Notes: generated from the letters alone by a model not told the origin. Positions 34,088-42,615 are shown, counted from the stretch's first letter. The stretch is DNA of 64,000 bases from Pseudomonas aylmerensis (GCF_001702265.1 NZ_MAUE01000045.1:416801-480800); one strand, 5' to 3'. Translations and numbers: made by a program.

Positions 34088-35530
34088 ATGACCGAAGTAG
34101 AAGTAAAGAAAACTCAAGAAAGCCTGCAGGATCGCCTGGCTCAAGTCATCGAGCTGCTGCAGCGCCAGCGTGTGGTCGAAGAACTCACGCACCGCCAGGA
34201 TGGCCCGAATCACGACCGCGTTGAAAACCTGGTCCACCGGCAAAACCTCGTCGAGCTGCAACGCAAGCTCGATGACCTGCACTCCGCCGACGTCGCCTAT
34301 ATTCTCGAAGCCTTGCCGCTGGATGATCGACTGACCCTCTGGCAGTTGGTCAAGGCCGACCGCGACGGCGACATCCTGCTTGAAGTCTCCGACTCGGTCC
34401 GTGAAACCCTGATCGCCGACATGGACGATCACGAGCTCCTGGCTGCGGCCAAGGAGATGGACGCTGATGAGTTGGCCGACCTGGCCCCTGAGCTGCCCCG
34501 TGATGTTGTCCATGAGCTGATGGAAGCCCTCGATGGCCAGCAGCGTGAGCGTGTGCGCTCCGCGTTGTCCTATGACGAGGATCAGGTCGGCGCCCTGATG
34601 GACTTCGAGATGGTCACCATCCGCGAAGACGTCAGCCTGGAAGTGGTCCTGCGCTACCTGCGCCGGTTGAAAGAGTTGCCTGGCCATACCGACAAATTGT
34701 TTGTGGTCGACTACGAAGGCATCCTCAAGGGCGTGTTGCCGATCAAGCGCCTGCTGGTCAACGACCCCGAGAAGAAAGTTGCCGATGTGATGGCCAGCGA
34801 CCCGGTGAGCTTTCACCCGGACGAAGACGCCTATGACGCCGCGCAGGCGTTCGAGCGTTATGACTTGATCTCCGCTCCAGTGGTCGACAAGAACGGCAAG
34901 CTGATCGGCCGTCTGACCATCGATGAAATGGTCGACCTGATTCGTGAAGAGAGCGAAACCGAAGTCCTCAACATGGCGGGTCTGCGTGAAGAGGAAGATA
35001 TTTTTGCGTCAGTCTGGCGTTCATTGCGCAACCGCTGGGCCTGGCTGGCTGTCAACCTGATCACGGCCTTCATCGCGTCGCGGGTGATCGGGCTGTTTGA
35101 GGGCTCTATCGAGAAGCTGGTGGCTTTGGCGGCATTGATGCCGATCGTGGCGGGGATTGGTGGCAACTCCGGCAACCAGACCATCACCATGATCGTACGC
35201 GCCATGGCGCTCGACCAGGTCAATACCGGTAACACCTCGCGGCTGATGCGCAAGGAGCTGGCCGTGGCGCTGATCAACGGCGTGGTGTGGGGCGGCGTGA
35301 TCGGTATCGTCGCTTACTTGCTGTATGGCAGTTGGTCACTGGGCGTGGTGATGACTGCTGCCATGACTCTCAACCTGCTGCTGGCTGCGTTGATGGGGGT
35401 GTTGATCCCCATGACCCTGGCGCGCCTGGGGCGCGACCCTGCGATGGGTGCCAGCGTGATGATTACCGCCATGACTGACAGTGGTGGCTTCTTCATCTTC
35501 CTGGGCCTGGCAACCATCTTCCTGCTCTGA
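34088..35530 (+). CDS. mgtE: Magnesium transporter MgtE
   Basis: Mg2+ channel/transporter of 480 residues. The cytosolic N domain (about 1-150) is rich in acidic helices, two CBS domains follow (about 165-290), and about five membrane spans lie from 310 to 478. The pore segment G-G-N-S-G-N-Q-T is present. ATG 34088 begins M-T-E-V-E-V-K-K and has TGGAG 9 bases upstream. In P. aeruginosa MgtE also affects type III secretion gene expression. Confidence 0.95.
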   Translation: MTEVEVKKTQESLQDRLAQVIELLQRQRVVEELTHRQDGPNHDRVENLVHRQNLVELQRKLDDLHSADVAYILEALPLDDRLTLWQLVKADRDGDILLEVSDSVRETLIADMDDHELLAAAKEMDADELADLAPELPRDVVHELMEALDGQQRERVRSALSYDEDQVGALMDFEMVTIREDVSLEVVLRYLRRLKELPGHTDKLFVVDYEGILKGVLPIKRLLVNDPEKKVADVMASDPVSFHPDEDAYDAAQAFERYDLISAPVVDKNGKLIGRLTIDEMVDLIREESETEVLNMAGLREEEDIFASVWRSLRNRWAWLAVNLITAFIASRVIGLFEGSIEKLVALAALMPIVAGIGGNSGNQTITMIVRAMALDQVNTGNTSRLMRKELAVALINGVVWGGVIGIVAYLLYGSWSLGVVMTAAMTLNLLLAALMGVLIPMTLARLGRDPAMGASVMITAMTDSGGFFIFLGLATIFLL

Positions 35531-35538
35531 TCCTCCAA

Positions 35539-35572
35539 GGCAAGCCAGTTCCTCTTTAGGAGCTGACTTGCC
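35539..35572. repeat. REP-like hairpin after mgtE
   Basis: GGCAAGCCAGTTCCT pairs imperfectly with AGGAGCTGACTTGCC around CTTT, 9 bp after the mgtE stop. It may stabilise or end the mgtE mRNA. Confidence 0.6.
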
Positions 35573-35637
35573 AGCGTTGCCTTCACAGGCCGCCTCGCCT
35601 GGATCGCCACCAAGCGGGCTCCTGCACAAATTCCAGG

Positions 35638-35672
35638 CAAAAAAAAGCCAGCACATGGCTGGCTTCGGCTTT
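35638..35672 (-). terminator. Terminator of amrZ
   Basis: On the minus strand, GCCAGCC and GGCTGGC form a stem around ATGT, followed by a run of T residues (A-run at 35639-35647 on plus). It begins 11 bp after the amrZ stop. Confidence 0.8.
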
Positions 35673-35682
35673 CATTTGTAAC

Positions 35683-36009
35683 TTAATTGGCTTCTGCGGC
35701 CGCCTCAACGTCGTGCGCGATAAGCGAGACGAGAGCATTTTGCTGGCGGTGGGAGAGCTGACGAAAACGCTGCAGCAGTTCGCGTTCGTGCAGCGACAGC
35801 TCGGGGCTGTCCAGGCGCATGCTCAACTCGTCGCCCAACGCACCTTCCTGAATGAGGCTCTGTTCCAGGCGCGCGATGATTTCGGAGTTCATGCTGCGGT
35901 GATGATTGCGAGCCACCTCGGCAATGCGTTCCCGCATTCCGTCTGGCAGACGTACGACGAACTTGTCAGCCGTACGGCTGGAATAAATTGCCTGTTTCAA
36001 TGGGCGCAT
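35683..36009 (-). CDS. amrZ: Ribbon-helix-helix regulator AmrZ (AlgZ)
   Basis: A 108-residue Arc/MetJ-type DNA-binding protein. The N-terminal arm and beta strand T-A-D-K-F-V-V-R-L-P-D-G-M-R-E contact DNA. The helices N-H-H-R-S-M-N-S-E-I-I-A-R-L-E follow, and a C-terminal oligomerisation tail covers about 66-108. AmrZ controls alginate, motility, c-di-GMP and type III secretion in Pseudomonas. The sequence is very close to the P. aeruginosa protein. A long gap upstream holds possible autoregulatory sites. Confidence 0.95.
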   Translation of the reverse strand: MRPLKQAIYSSRTADKFVVRLPDGMRERIAEVARNHHRSMNSEIIARLEQSLIQEGALGDELSMRLDSPELSLHERELLQRFRQLSHRQQNALVSLIAHDVEAAAEAN

Positions 36010-36402
36010 ATATTTAACCGGTTAGTTCAGGGGAGCGGTTTTTGGAATTGGCCGCAAGATGAGTGTTAAGACAAGACTCACGACCAAAGTTCAACCCTAA
36101 TTGCAAAGAGGCCGCATCATGCCTCAGATTTGACATTTCCTTGGCGTCAATTCTGTGACAAATATTGAACTGCCTAAAGGCTTTATGCCAGCACTCATTT
36201 GCATTTTTGCGGACTGGTTGGAAAACTTCTGCACGAGTGATCCCGCCAGGGAACTTCCCGTAAGTCCAGGCCACCACAGGGTTTAAGGCCGCACATCGTA
36301 TAGCAAAGTGGCCTTTTGCCCTTATCTTTAAGGCTAGTGGCAATTTGCCGATTTACTAGGACGAGGCGACATAAGGTAGGCGGGGGGTGATGCGAGAGGG
36401 GG
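36010..36402 (-). promoter_or_regulatory. amrZ upstream region with two GGC-N5-GCC palindromes
   Basis: A 393-bp region without a supported gene. GGCCTTTTGCC (36310-36320) and GGCAATTTGCC (36339-36349) share the pattern GGC-N5-GCC and are 29 bp apart, about 300-340 bp before the amrZ start. They resemble the short GGC-rich AmrZ recognition pattern, so autoregulation is possible. They are also near the 3' end of the small membrane gene at 36403. Confidence 0.35.
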
Positions 36403-36582
36403 TCAGCGTAGCACCGGGTCAAACTTGATTTTGCGGCCGACGATGAGCGTCAGCAGCAGCAGGCTTGCGCAGATGCCAGCCGCAATAAAGGCGGTGGTTT
36501 GCCCGTCCTGGGACTCGGCACCCAGACCCAGGATGCCAGTGGCGACGGTCAAGCACAGGAACAGCCAGGCAGATTTGGTCAT
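36403..36582 (-). CDS. Small membrane protein (59 residues)
   Basis: Reads M-T-K-S-A-W-L-F-L-C-L-T-V from 36582, with GAGG 9 bases before the ATG. Two hydrophobic segments (about 4-22 and 29-48) are followed by a basic tail G-R-K-I-K-F, so the C-terminus is probably cytoplasmic. It begins 11 bp after the stop of the next gene and is likely cotranscribed with it. The protein is short and I cannot name its family or function. Confidence 0.65.
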   Translation of the reverse strand: MTKSAWLFLCLTVATGILGLGAESQDGQTTAFIAAGICASLLLLTLIVGRKIKFDPVLR

Positions 36583-36593
36583 CAGTTGTTTCC

Positions 36594-36821
36594 TCAGAAA
36601 ACCCAGTGTTCGGAGGCGGGCGCCGCTTGGGTGCCTTGGGTCAGGCGCACTGGCGATTGCGCGTTGGGTGTCATCACCGCCAATTGCGGACGTTGCTGCA
36701 GATGGTGTGGCACCGCCTGGCTGATCTGGGCCGGGTCGTTGCTGCCGGTCGATTGAAAATGAAACATCACCAGTGCAGCCAGGGCTACGGTGTTGAGGGC
36801 TAACAGAAGGGCACTGTTCAT
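36594..36821 (-). CDS. Small single-span membrane protein (75 residues)
   Basis: One N-terminal hydrophobic segment (M-N-S-A-L-L-L-A-L-N-T-V-A-L, about 1-20) is followed by a polar Gln/Pro-rich tail that should face the periplasm. ATG 36821 has GGAG 9 bases upstream; the ATG two codons earlier (36827) is too close to that site. It forms a pair with the 59-residue gene downstream. Function unknown. Confidence 0.6.
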   Translation of the reverse strand: MNSALLLALNTVALAALVMFHFQSTGSNDPAQISQAVPHHLQQRPQLAVMTPNAQSPVRLTQGTQAAPASEHWVF

Positions 36822-37147
36822 GGTCATGTTCTCCGCTTAACGCCGTGGCTGAAGGGGGTTGTAGGAGAAGTATTGCAGGTCTCGTGCCAATCTATTATTT
36901 CAATAAAATCAATGGCTTGAGTCTACTTTAAAACGCTGAAAGGTTGCAATTTGCAATGCTGGCATTTTGAGGGAGTGCATTTTGCACGATGGCGCCCAAG
37001 TGCCCGTGTTTACGGGCCGAAACTGCATTGCGCCAGGCAAGGATTGGCCTACATTCAAAAAGCCAACGGACGACATGACAAAACCTACCTCGGCCGTTAA
37101 CATGCACGCCGTCCGTCGCAGCGCCCCTGGCCCGATGGATGTCATTG
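36822..37147. promoter_or_regulatory. Intergenic region with two spaced palindromes
   Basis: No gene is supported in these 326 bp. The AT-rich part contains TTGCAATTTGCAA (36944-36956) and GTGCATTTTGCAC (36975-36987), both inverted repeats around three T or AT-rich bases, with centres 31 bp apart. A degenerate TGGCATTTTGA lies between them. They would suit an operator for the small membrane gene pair on the minus strand, or for something upstream of tRNA-Arg(CCU). Confidence 0.45.
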
Positions 37148-37224
37148 GTCCCAGTAGCTCAATTGGATAGAGCATCCCCCTCCTAAGGGGAAGGTTGGCC
37201 GTTCGAACCGGCCCTGGGACACCA
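37148..37224 (+). tRNA. tRNA-Arg (CCU)
   Basis: 77 bases with encoded CCA. Acceptor GTCCCAG/CTGGGAC; anticodon CCT in a CCCCTCCTAAGGGG arm, which reads the rare codon AGG. A terminator hairpin follows at 37244. Confidence 0.95.
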
Positions 37225-37243
37225 GATTCGCAGTTCACAAACA

Positions 37244-37277
37244 AGCCCCGTACAGCACCTGCTGGCGGGGCTTTTTT
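37244..37277 (+). terminator. Terminator of tRNA-Arg(CCU)
   Basis: AGCCCCG/CGGGGCT stem (37244-37250 with 37266-37272), followed by a T-run. Confidence 0.85.
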
Positions 37278-37511
37278 GTGCGCGCCGGGGCTTTTCACAC
37301 TTGAGTCGAACCTTGCCGCCGATCGAGGTTCACAGCAGGTGCCGCCGGCTATTTTTCGCAACGCTGTACCTTGCATACCCTCCGGCAGCGTCTGAACCGT
37401 GAAGCAAAATAATCCCCGGAAACAGCGCCTTTCGCCTGTCCGGAACCTGCAACCCCGGACTATCATGCCGATAGCCCTGTCTCTTACCGCAAGGAGCCGC
37501 TCGGAACGCCG

Positions 37512-38897
37512 ATGCGCCAGATCTGGAAATCTTTTCGAGCCCTTTATTTCGCCTCCTTGATGATGCTGATCGGCTCCGGCCTGCTCAGTACTTACCTGGC
37601 CCTGCGCCTGGCGGCCGACCATGTCGACAGCCTGTGGGTGGGTGCGTTGATGGCAGCCAACTACTTTGGCCTGGTGCTGGGCGGCAAGATCGGGCATCGC
37701 CTGATTGGCCGGGTCGGGCATATCCGTGCCTATGCCACCTGTGCCGGGATCGTCGGGGCGGCGGTGCTGGGCCATGGCCTGATCGATTGGCTGCCGGCCT
37801 GGATCGTGCTGCGTACGATCGTGGGCCTGGGGATGATGTGCCAGTACATGGTCATCGAGAGCTGGCTCAACGAGCAGGCGGACGCCAAGCAGCGTGGCGT
37901 GGTGTTCAGCGGCTATATGATTGCGTCCTACCTGGGGCTGGTCCTCGGTCAACTGATCCTGGTCATGCACCCCCAGCTCGGCCTCGAGTTGCTGATGCTG
38001 GTCGCGCTGTGTTTTGCCTTGTGCCTGGTGCCGGTGGCCATGACTCGCCGCATTCACCCGGCGCCCCTGCATCCGGCGCCGATGGAGCCGCGCTTCTTTA
38101 TCAAGCGCGTGCCGCAGTCGCTGAGTACCGTGCTCGGCGCCGGGTTGATCGTCGGTTCGTTCTACGGCCTGGCACCGCTCTATGCCTCTCAGCAAGGGCT
38201 GACGACAGAGCAGGTGGGCCTGTTCATGGGTAGCTGCATTTTTGCCGGCCTGGTGGTGCAGTGGCCGCTGGGTTGGCTGTCGGACCGCTACGACCGCGCG
38301 CTGTTGATCCGTTGCTTTGCGTTGTGCCTGGCGGTGGCGGCGTTGCCCTTGGCGGTAATGACCCAGGTGCCGCTGGAAGTGCTGTTCGTGGCAGGCTTCG
38401 TGTGTTCCCTGGTGCAGTTCTGCCTGTACCCGCTGGCCGTGGCGTTCTCCAATGACCATGTGGAAGGCGATCGTCGCGTATCGCTCACCGCCATGTTGCT
38501 GGTGACCTACGGCGTCGGCGCCAGTGTCGGGCCGCTGCTGGCGGGTGTGGTGATGAAGATGTTCGGCAGCCACATGCTGTACGCGTTTTTCAGCCTGTGT
38601 GCGTTGATCCTGGTATGGCGTATCCGGCCAAAAGCCGTGACCAACCTGCACCAGGTGGACGACGCACCCTTGCACCACGTGGCGATGCCCGACAGCATGT
38701 CCAGCTCGCCATTGGTGGCTGCCCTTGATCCGCGGGTGGATGAGCAAGTGGTGCAGGAGCAGATGCAGGTATCCGTACCTGAACCAGAGCCTGAAATCGA
38801 GCCCGAGTCTACCGCTGATGAGCCGGTGGTCGAGGCACCAGTCGATCCGCTCGACCCGGACGAGCATCCCCATGATTTGAGCAGGGCACGCCCCTGA
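37512..38897 (+). CDS. MFS transporter (YcaD-like) with acidic C-terminal tail
   Basis: A 461-residue major facilitator with 12 predicted spans over about residues 10-380. The segment G-L-V-L-G-G-K-I-G-H-R-L-I-G-R and the later G-W-L-S-D-R-Y-D-R-A-L-L are the two loop 2-3 and loop 8-9 type motifs. The last 75 residues form a Pro/Glu/Asp-rich tail (E-P-E-P-E-I-E-P-E-S) not expected in the YcaD core. The substrate is unknown. The gene stands alone between two terminators. Confidence 0.85.
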   Translation: MRQIWKSFRALYFASLMMLIGSGLLSTYLALRLAADHVDSLWVGALMAANYFGLVLGGKIGHRLIGRVGHIRAYATCAGIVGAAVLGHGLIDWLPAWIVLRTIVGLGMMCQYMVIESWLNEQADAKQRGVVFSGYMIASYLGLVLGQLILVMHPQLGLELLMLVALCFALCLVPVAMTRRIHPAPLHPAPMEPRFFIKRVPQSLSTVLGAGLIVGSFYGLAPLYASQQGLTTEQVGLFMGSCIFAGLVVQWPLGWLSDRYDRALLIRCFALCLAVAALPLAVMTQVPLEVLFVAGFVCSLVQFCLYPLAVAFSNDHVEGDRRVSLTAMLLVTYGVGASVGPLLAGVVMKMFGSHMLYAFFSLCALILVWRIRPKAVTNLHQVDDAPLHHVAMPDSMSSSPLVAALDPRVDEQVVQEQMQVSVPEPEPEIEPESTADEPVVEAPVDPLDPDEHPHDLSRARP

Positions 38898-38901
38898 AAA
38901 C

Positions 38902-38941
38902 AAAAACGGGCAGATCCCATCAGGATCTGCCCGTTTTTTTA
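38902..38941. terminator. Bidirectional terminator between MFS gene and flgZ
   Basis: ACGGGCAGATC/GATCTGCCCGT stem with a 7-base loop, A-run on the left and T-run on the right, placed between convergent genes. Confidence 0.9.
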
Positions 38942-38953
38942 TGACGCCAAGCT

Positions 38954-39703
38954 TTAAAAATCGTCATCTTTATCGAAGCGGCGTGCTTCGCGTTGCAACT
39001 GGTAGACGAAACGCTCGACCTGGCGCTGCACCAGGCCACTCATGTTGTGGAAGCGCACGCCGGCGAAGGTGGTGTTGATCTTCTCTTCGAAGTGCAGGTA
39101 ACGCAGCTCGACCGAGGTGGTCATGCTGCCAAAGGGCAGGGCGGCGATGAAGCGGTCGTAGACCTGGCCCAGTTGCAGGCGCTCGGAAATATCGCCTTCA
39201 AAGCGCAGTTTGCAGCCGGTGGCGGAAATATCCAGCAATTTGCCACTGATCGGCGCCTTGAGTTTCTCGCCGCCCAGTTCGATGTTGACCAGTTGGGCCA
39301 GCTTCAAGGCGGCCCGGAAAGCATTGCGACGCTGATGGTAAACCACCTCGTCGGGCAAGCTGCCGGTGTAGATGCGGTGGCCGTCCTTTTCGCTGATGTT
39401 CATGGCGCCGTTGCTTTCCCACGCAACGCGCACGCCGTCGTGGAAGCCTTCGATGCGGAACGGCTCACCGTTTTCCAGGTGGCGTTCGCCGTCACGCGGG
39501 ATCATTTCGTCCAGGGCCAGGGTGCCGCCCTCGCGGTCGACATCCACCAGGTAACTCTGGAAGCGTTGGCTGCGTTCGTGGAAGGTGATGATCAGCGGGT
39601 CATGGCTTTCTTGCAGCATCCGCAAGGTGCCGGCGATTTCCAGAGGCGTGGTGAGGACCTTGGGTGGCTGCGGGGCATCTTCCGCATTAAGGGCGTTGAA
39701 CAC
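38954..39703 (-). CDS. flgZ: c-di-GMP-binding flagellar brake protein FlgZ (YcgR family)
   Basis: A 249-residue two-domain protein. The N-terminal YcgR-like domain covers about 1-115. The PilZ domain follows with the c-di-GMP motif Q-R-R-N-A-F-R near residue 125 and D-I-S-A-T-G-C near residue 160. When loaded with c-di-GMP it slows swimming. I chose the GTG at 39703 (protein M-F-N-A-L-N-A-E-D) because GGAAG lies 5-6 bases upstream; the ATG at 39751 has no such site. It sits behind flgN and flgM, an order known from fluorescent pseudomonads. Confidence 0.92.
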   Translation of the reverse strand: MFNALNAEDAPQPPKVLTTPLEIAGTLRMLQESHDPLIITFHERSQRFQSYLVDVDREGGTLALDEMIPRDGERHLENGEPFRIEGFHDGVRVAWESNGAMNISEKDGHRIYTGSLPDEVVYHQRRNAFRAALKLAQLVNIELGGEKLKAPISGKLLDISATGCKLRFEGDISERLQLGQVYDRFIAALPFGSMTTSVELRYLHFEEKINTTFAGVRFHNMSGLVQRQVERFVYQLQREARRFDKDDDF

Positions 39704-39799
39704 GGTTCTTCCATCTCCAGACAAAATACGACTACACGCAAGAGCAGGCATTTTGCCAGTATGTGGCGCGACTTGGATAGGCCGCGCGGTAAACGGGCA

Positions 39800-40270
39800 T
39801 CAGGCTTGGCTGCGGGTGCTTGGCTTGACCAGGCGCGAGGTGGATCCCTGGGCGTTGTAAAGCGCCGGAGGCTCACCGCCGTGAAGTATACGCAACTGGT
39901 TGGCGGTCGTAGCTTGCTGAAGCTGGATCGACTGACCGTTGAGCAGGTTGGCTTCCTGGCACTGGGCGAGCAATTGATTGAGTTCTTTGCTCTGGGCCAG
40001 CAATTGATCGCCGACCGAGGAGTGGCTGGCCAATTGTGCCAGGCCATCATGGTCTGCCGGCAGGCCAAGGCTGATGAGGATTTCGCTGCGTTTTTTGCCG
40101 TGCTGTTCCAGCAGGACAATCAGCGATTGTTTGCGCGCCAGAATTTCTTCCAGCAAGGGCATGTCCCGGCCGAAGAGTGCCAGGGATTCTTCTTTCAGCA
40201 GCTCGAGCAAGTGTTGCGTCGGCGCTAGATCATCAATGATCAGTTGAAGCAAATGTTCGTCGTGATGCAT
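39800..40270 (-). CDS. flgN: Flagellar export chaperone FlgN
   Basis: A 156-residue mostly helical protein with heptad-like Leu spacing (L-L-E-L-L-K-E-E-S-L-A-L). FlgN escorts the hook-associated proteins FlgK and FlgL to the export gate. It follows flgM by 48 bp on the same strand and is followed by flgZ, so the three probably share the sigma28 promoter at 40679. Confidence 0.88.
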   Translation of the reverse strand: MHHDEHLLQLIIDDLAPTQHLLELLKEESLALFGRDMPLLEEILARKQSLIVLLEQHGKKRSEILISLGLPADHDGLAQLASHSSVGDQLLAQSKELNQLLAQCQEANLLNGQSIQLQQATTANQLRILHGGEPPALYNAQGSTSRLVKPSTRSQA

Positions 40271-40318
40271 GGCTGGCCTTGGGGTTTAAGCGTCCAAAAG
40301 CCCGGCGCAGGCCTGTGC

Positions 40319-40642
40319 CTAGCGCTCGGCTTCGAAATTAAGCAGCTTGCTGGCTACACGGTTGCTGTCGACTTTATAGCTGCCATCGGCGATTGCCTGT
40401 TTCAATTCGGCCACACGGGCTTTATTGACTACCGGTTGATCGCGCAGCGAGTCAGTGACCTTCTGCAACTGTTGAGCCTCATTGCTCAGGTGTACGGATT
40501 CCCCGCTCTGGCTGGCGCTCGCCTGTTCTGCCTTCGCGGGCAGTGGCTGGGCCTTGGCTTCTACGCTGTCCTTGGTACCGCTGGTACGCGTAGGGCCTGA
40601 CGTTGCCGGGGTGTTATTCAAACGACTGAAATCGATGACCAT
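40319..40642 (-). CDS. flgM: Anti-sigma28 factor FlgM
   Basis: A 107-residue protein starting M-V-I-D-F-S-R-L-N, typical of FlgM. The C-terminal half (about 45-107) contains the FliA-binding helices with S-N-E-A-Q-Q-L-Q-K-V and A-I-A-D-G-S-Y-K-V-D. It holds FliA until the hook is complete and is then exported. ATG 40642 was chosen over 40699, since the longer frame crosses the sigma28 promoter. Confidence 0.93.
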   Translation of the reverse strand: MVIDFSRLNNTPATSGPTRTSGTKDSVEAKAQPLPAKAEQASASQSGESVHLSNEAQQLQKVTDSLRDQPVVNKARVAELKQAIADGSYKVDSNRVASKLLNFEAER

Positions 40643-40678
40643 GATAAAAAACCTCTGGGTATTTGGACGCTTGCCATG

Positions 40679-40705
40679 TTTTCGGCCATACCCGGACAAA
40701 CTTTA
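40679..40705 (-). promoter_or_regulatory. Sigma28 (FliA) promoter of flgMN
   Basis: On the minus strand TAAAGTTT, 11 bases, then GCCGAAAA. This matches the FliA consensus TAAAGTTT-N11-GCCGATAA at 15 of 16 fixed positions. It lies about 37-63 bp before the flgM start and fits feedback control of FlgM by FliA. Confidence 0.8.
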
Positions 40706-40782
40706 GGCGCAATTGACAATAAACTGCACAGGCCGGCACCCAACCCACAGTGTAGGAAAAGCCGGCGTCCGATACCAGCGGT

Positions 40783-41547
40783 CTATAAAGCCACCTCCAC
40801 TTGGCCGGGTGCCGTCACCCGCGCCTTGATCACCCGGTTCGAGTTGAGGTTCTTCACCCGGATCTGCTCGCTCATGCCGCCATTGGACAGCGCCTCGCCT
40901 GGCATCTTTACCTGCAGCGCGCCGCTGCTGGCGGAAATCACCACCTGATCGCCCTTGCGGATCACCTCCGCCTGCTCCAGGTGCACCAGGGTAATGACCT
41001 GGTCGGTGACCACTGGTCGGGTCAATTTCTGTCCGACGGCCTGGTCGAGGGAGGTCAGGTAGCCTTGATTGATCATGCTGATGTCGCGTTCGCGCAGGAC
41101 AACGTCCTCGAAACCGATGATGCCGGTGCGTTTCAGCGGGCGGGCCACCACCACCACATCGCGGAACAATTTGACCTGCGCCGGCACGAACACGGTCCAG
41201 GGCGAGGCGCCTTCGCAGCGAACTTTCACCGTCACGCGGCCGATGGGCTGGGCGGGACTTTCCAGGGTGGCTGTCAATTCCTTGTCGCACATTGGCATGC
41301 GCAGGCGCGGATCGAGCTGGCTGACCTGGATTTCATAACGCCCGGGTGTCTGGGTGGTCGCCAGATAATCTTCTACAGTGAACTCAAGAAAGCCCTGAGT
41401 GACGCCGATAAGTAGATCAGGCAAGGTGACGTTATCGGCGCGGGCCGTGGTTCCCAGGCTCAAGGCGAGCAATGCCATCGAGACGCAGAGCAATCTGCAG
41501 TACCGTGGGAAGCCGGGGCGTCGGGAAACTGTCGTTTTAATATCCAT
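40783..41547 (-). CDS. flgA: Flagellar basal body P-ring assembly chaperone FlgA
   Basis: A 254-residue periplasmic protein with an N-terminal hydrophobic signal segment (about 18-34). The SAF-like domain (about 120-195) contains V-V-V-A-R-P-L-K-R-T-G-I-I and A-V-G-Q-K-L-T-R-P-V. It assists FlgI assembly into the P ring. I chose ATG 41547 (M-D-I-K-T-T-V) since longer starts add a non-conserved stretch. It is divergent from cheV. Confidence 0.92.
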   Translation of the reverse strand: MDIKTTVSRRPGFPRYCRLLCVSMALLALSLGTTARADNVTLPDLLIGVTQGFLEFTVEDYLATTQTPGRYEIQVSQLDPRLRMPMCDKELTATLESPAQPIGRVTVKVRCEGASPWTVFVPAQVKLFRDVVVVARPLKRTGIIGFEDVVLRERDISMINQGYLTSLDQAVGQKLTRPVVTDQVITLVHLEQAEVIRKGDQVVISASSGALQVKMPGEALSNGGMSEQIRVKNLNSNRVIKARVTAPGQVEVAL

Positions 41548-41640
41548 GATCTGTAAATTGCAAAGCCCGTGCCGTTTAGTGTTGGGTGCGCGTCTGCCCT
41601 TTAGGGAACAGGCCAAAGGTTTTAGCGTAGGAGTAAAGGC

Positions 41641-42573
41641 ATGGCAGGAGTAATGGATTCAGTAAACCAGCGGACACAGCTGGTAGGGCAGAATCGCCTG
41701 GAGTTGTTGCTTTTTCGCCTGGATGGCAAACAGTTGTATGGCATCAACGTGTTCAAGGTGCGGGAAGTGTTGCAGTGCCCCAAACTGACGATCATGCCCA
41801 AGTCCAGTCCCGTGGTGTGCGGCGTCGCCAACATCCGCGGCGCGACCATCCCGATTCTCGACCTGGCGCTGGCCACCGGTTCGCCGGCCCTGCAGGATCG
41901 CGAGAATCCGTTCGTGATCATTACCGAGTACAACACCAAGACCCAGGGTTTCCTGGTGCGCTCGGTGGAGCGCATCGTCAATATGAACTGGGAAGAGATC
42001 CATCCGCCGCCCAAGGGCACCGGCCGCGATCACTACCTCACGGCGGTGACGCGGGTCGATAACCAGTTTGTGGAAATCATTGACGTGGAGAAGATCCTCG
42101 CCGAAGTGGCGCCGACCTCGGAATCGATTTCCGTGGGCGTGGTGGACGCCGAGACGGCACACAAGGCGATTTCCTTGCGTGTGCTGACGGTGGACGACTC
42201 CTCGGTGGCGCGCAAGCAGGTGACCCGTTGCCTGCAGACCGTCGGTGTGGAGGTGGTGGCGCTCAATGATGGTCGCCAGGCGCTGGATTACCTGCGCAAG
42301 CTGGTGGACGAAGGCAAGAAGCCGGAAGAAGAATTCTTGATGATGATCTCTGACATCGAGATGCCGGAAATGGACGGCTACACCCTCACGGCCGAGATAC
42401 GCAATGACCCACGCATGCAAAAATTGCATATCATCCTGCATACTTCGTTGTCGGGTGTATTCAATCAGGCGATGGTCAAGAAGGTCGGTGCCGATGACTT
42501 CCTGGCCAAATTCCGCCCTGATGACCTGGCAGCCCGGGTAGTCGACCGGATCAAGGCAGCAGATCACGGCTAG
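41641..42573 (+). CDS. cheV: Chemotaxis protein CheV
   Basis: A 310-residue coupling protein. The CheW-like domain (about 15-160) contains the fold-typical L-L-F-R-L-D-G-K-Q-L-Y-G-I-N-V-F and V-C-G-V-A-N-I-R-G-A-T-I-P. The C-terminal receiver (about 180-305) has D-D-S-S and the phosphoacceptor in M-I-S-D-I-E-M-P-E-M-D-G. It links receptors to CheA and helps adaptation. TAGGAG precedes the start and the gene leads into cheR. Confidence 0.95.
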   Translation: MAGVMDSVNQRTQLVGQNRLELLLFRLDGKQLYGINVFKVREVLQCPKLTIMPKSSPVVCGVANIRGATIPILDLALATGSPALQDRENPFVIITEYNTKTQGFLVRSVERIVNMNWEEIHPPPKGTGRDHYLTAVTRVDNQFVEIIDVEKILAEVAPTSESISVGVVDAETAHKAISLRVLTVDDSSVARKQVTRCLQTVGVEVVALNDGRQALDYLRKLVDEGKKPEEEFLMMISDIEMPEMDGYTLTAEIRNDPRMQKLHIILHTSLSGVFNQAMVKKVGADDFLAKFRPDDLAARVVDRIKAADHG

Positions 42574-42615
42574 GGGATGTCCCCTGGCGGTCACACGATT
42601 TAAGAGGCGGTATCA

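Noticed and set aside
36014..36343. 109-residue minus-strand ORF upstream of amrZ
   Set aside because: No ribosome site, no recognisable motif, and it overlaps the probable amrZ control region.
36909..38903. 664-residue ORF antisense to the MFS gene and tRNA-Arg(CCU)
   Set aside because: It crosses a tRNA and a terminator and is His/Gln-rich, typical of antisense frames.
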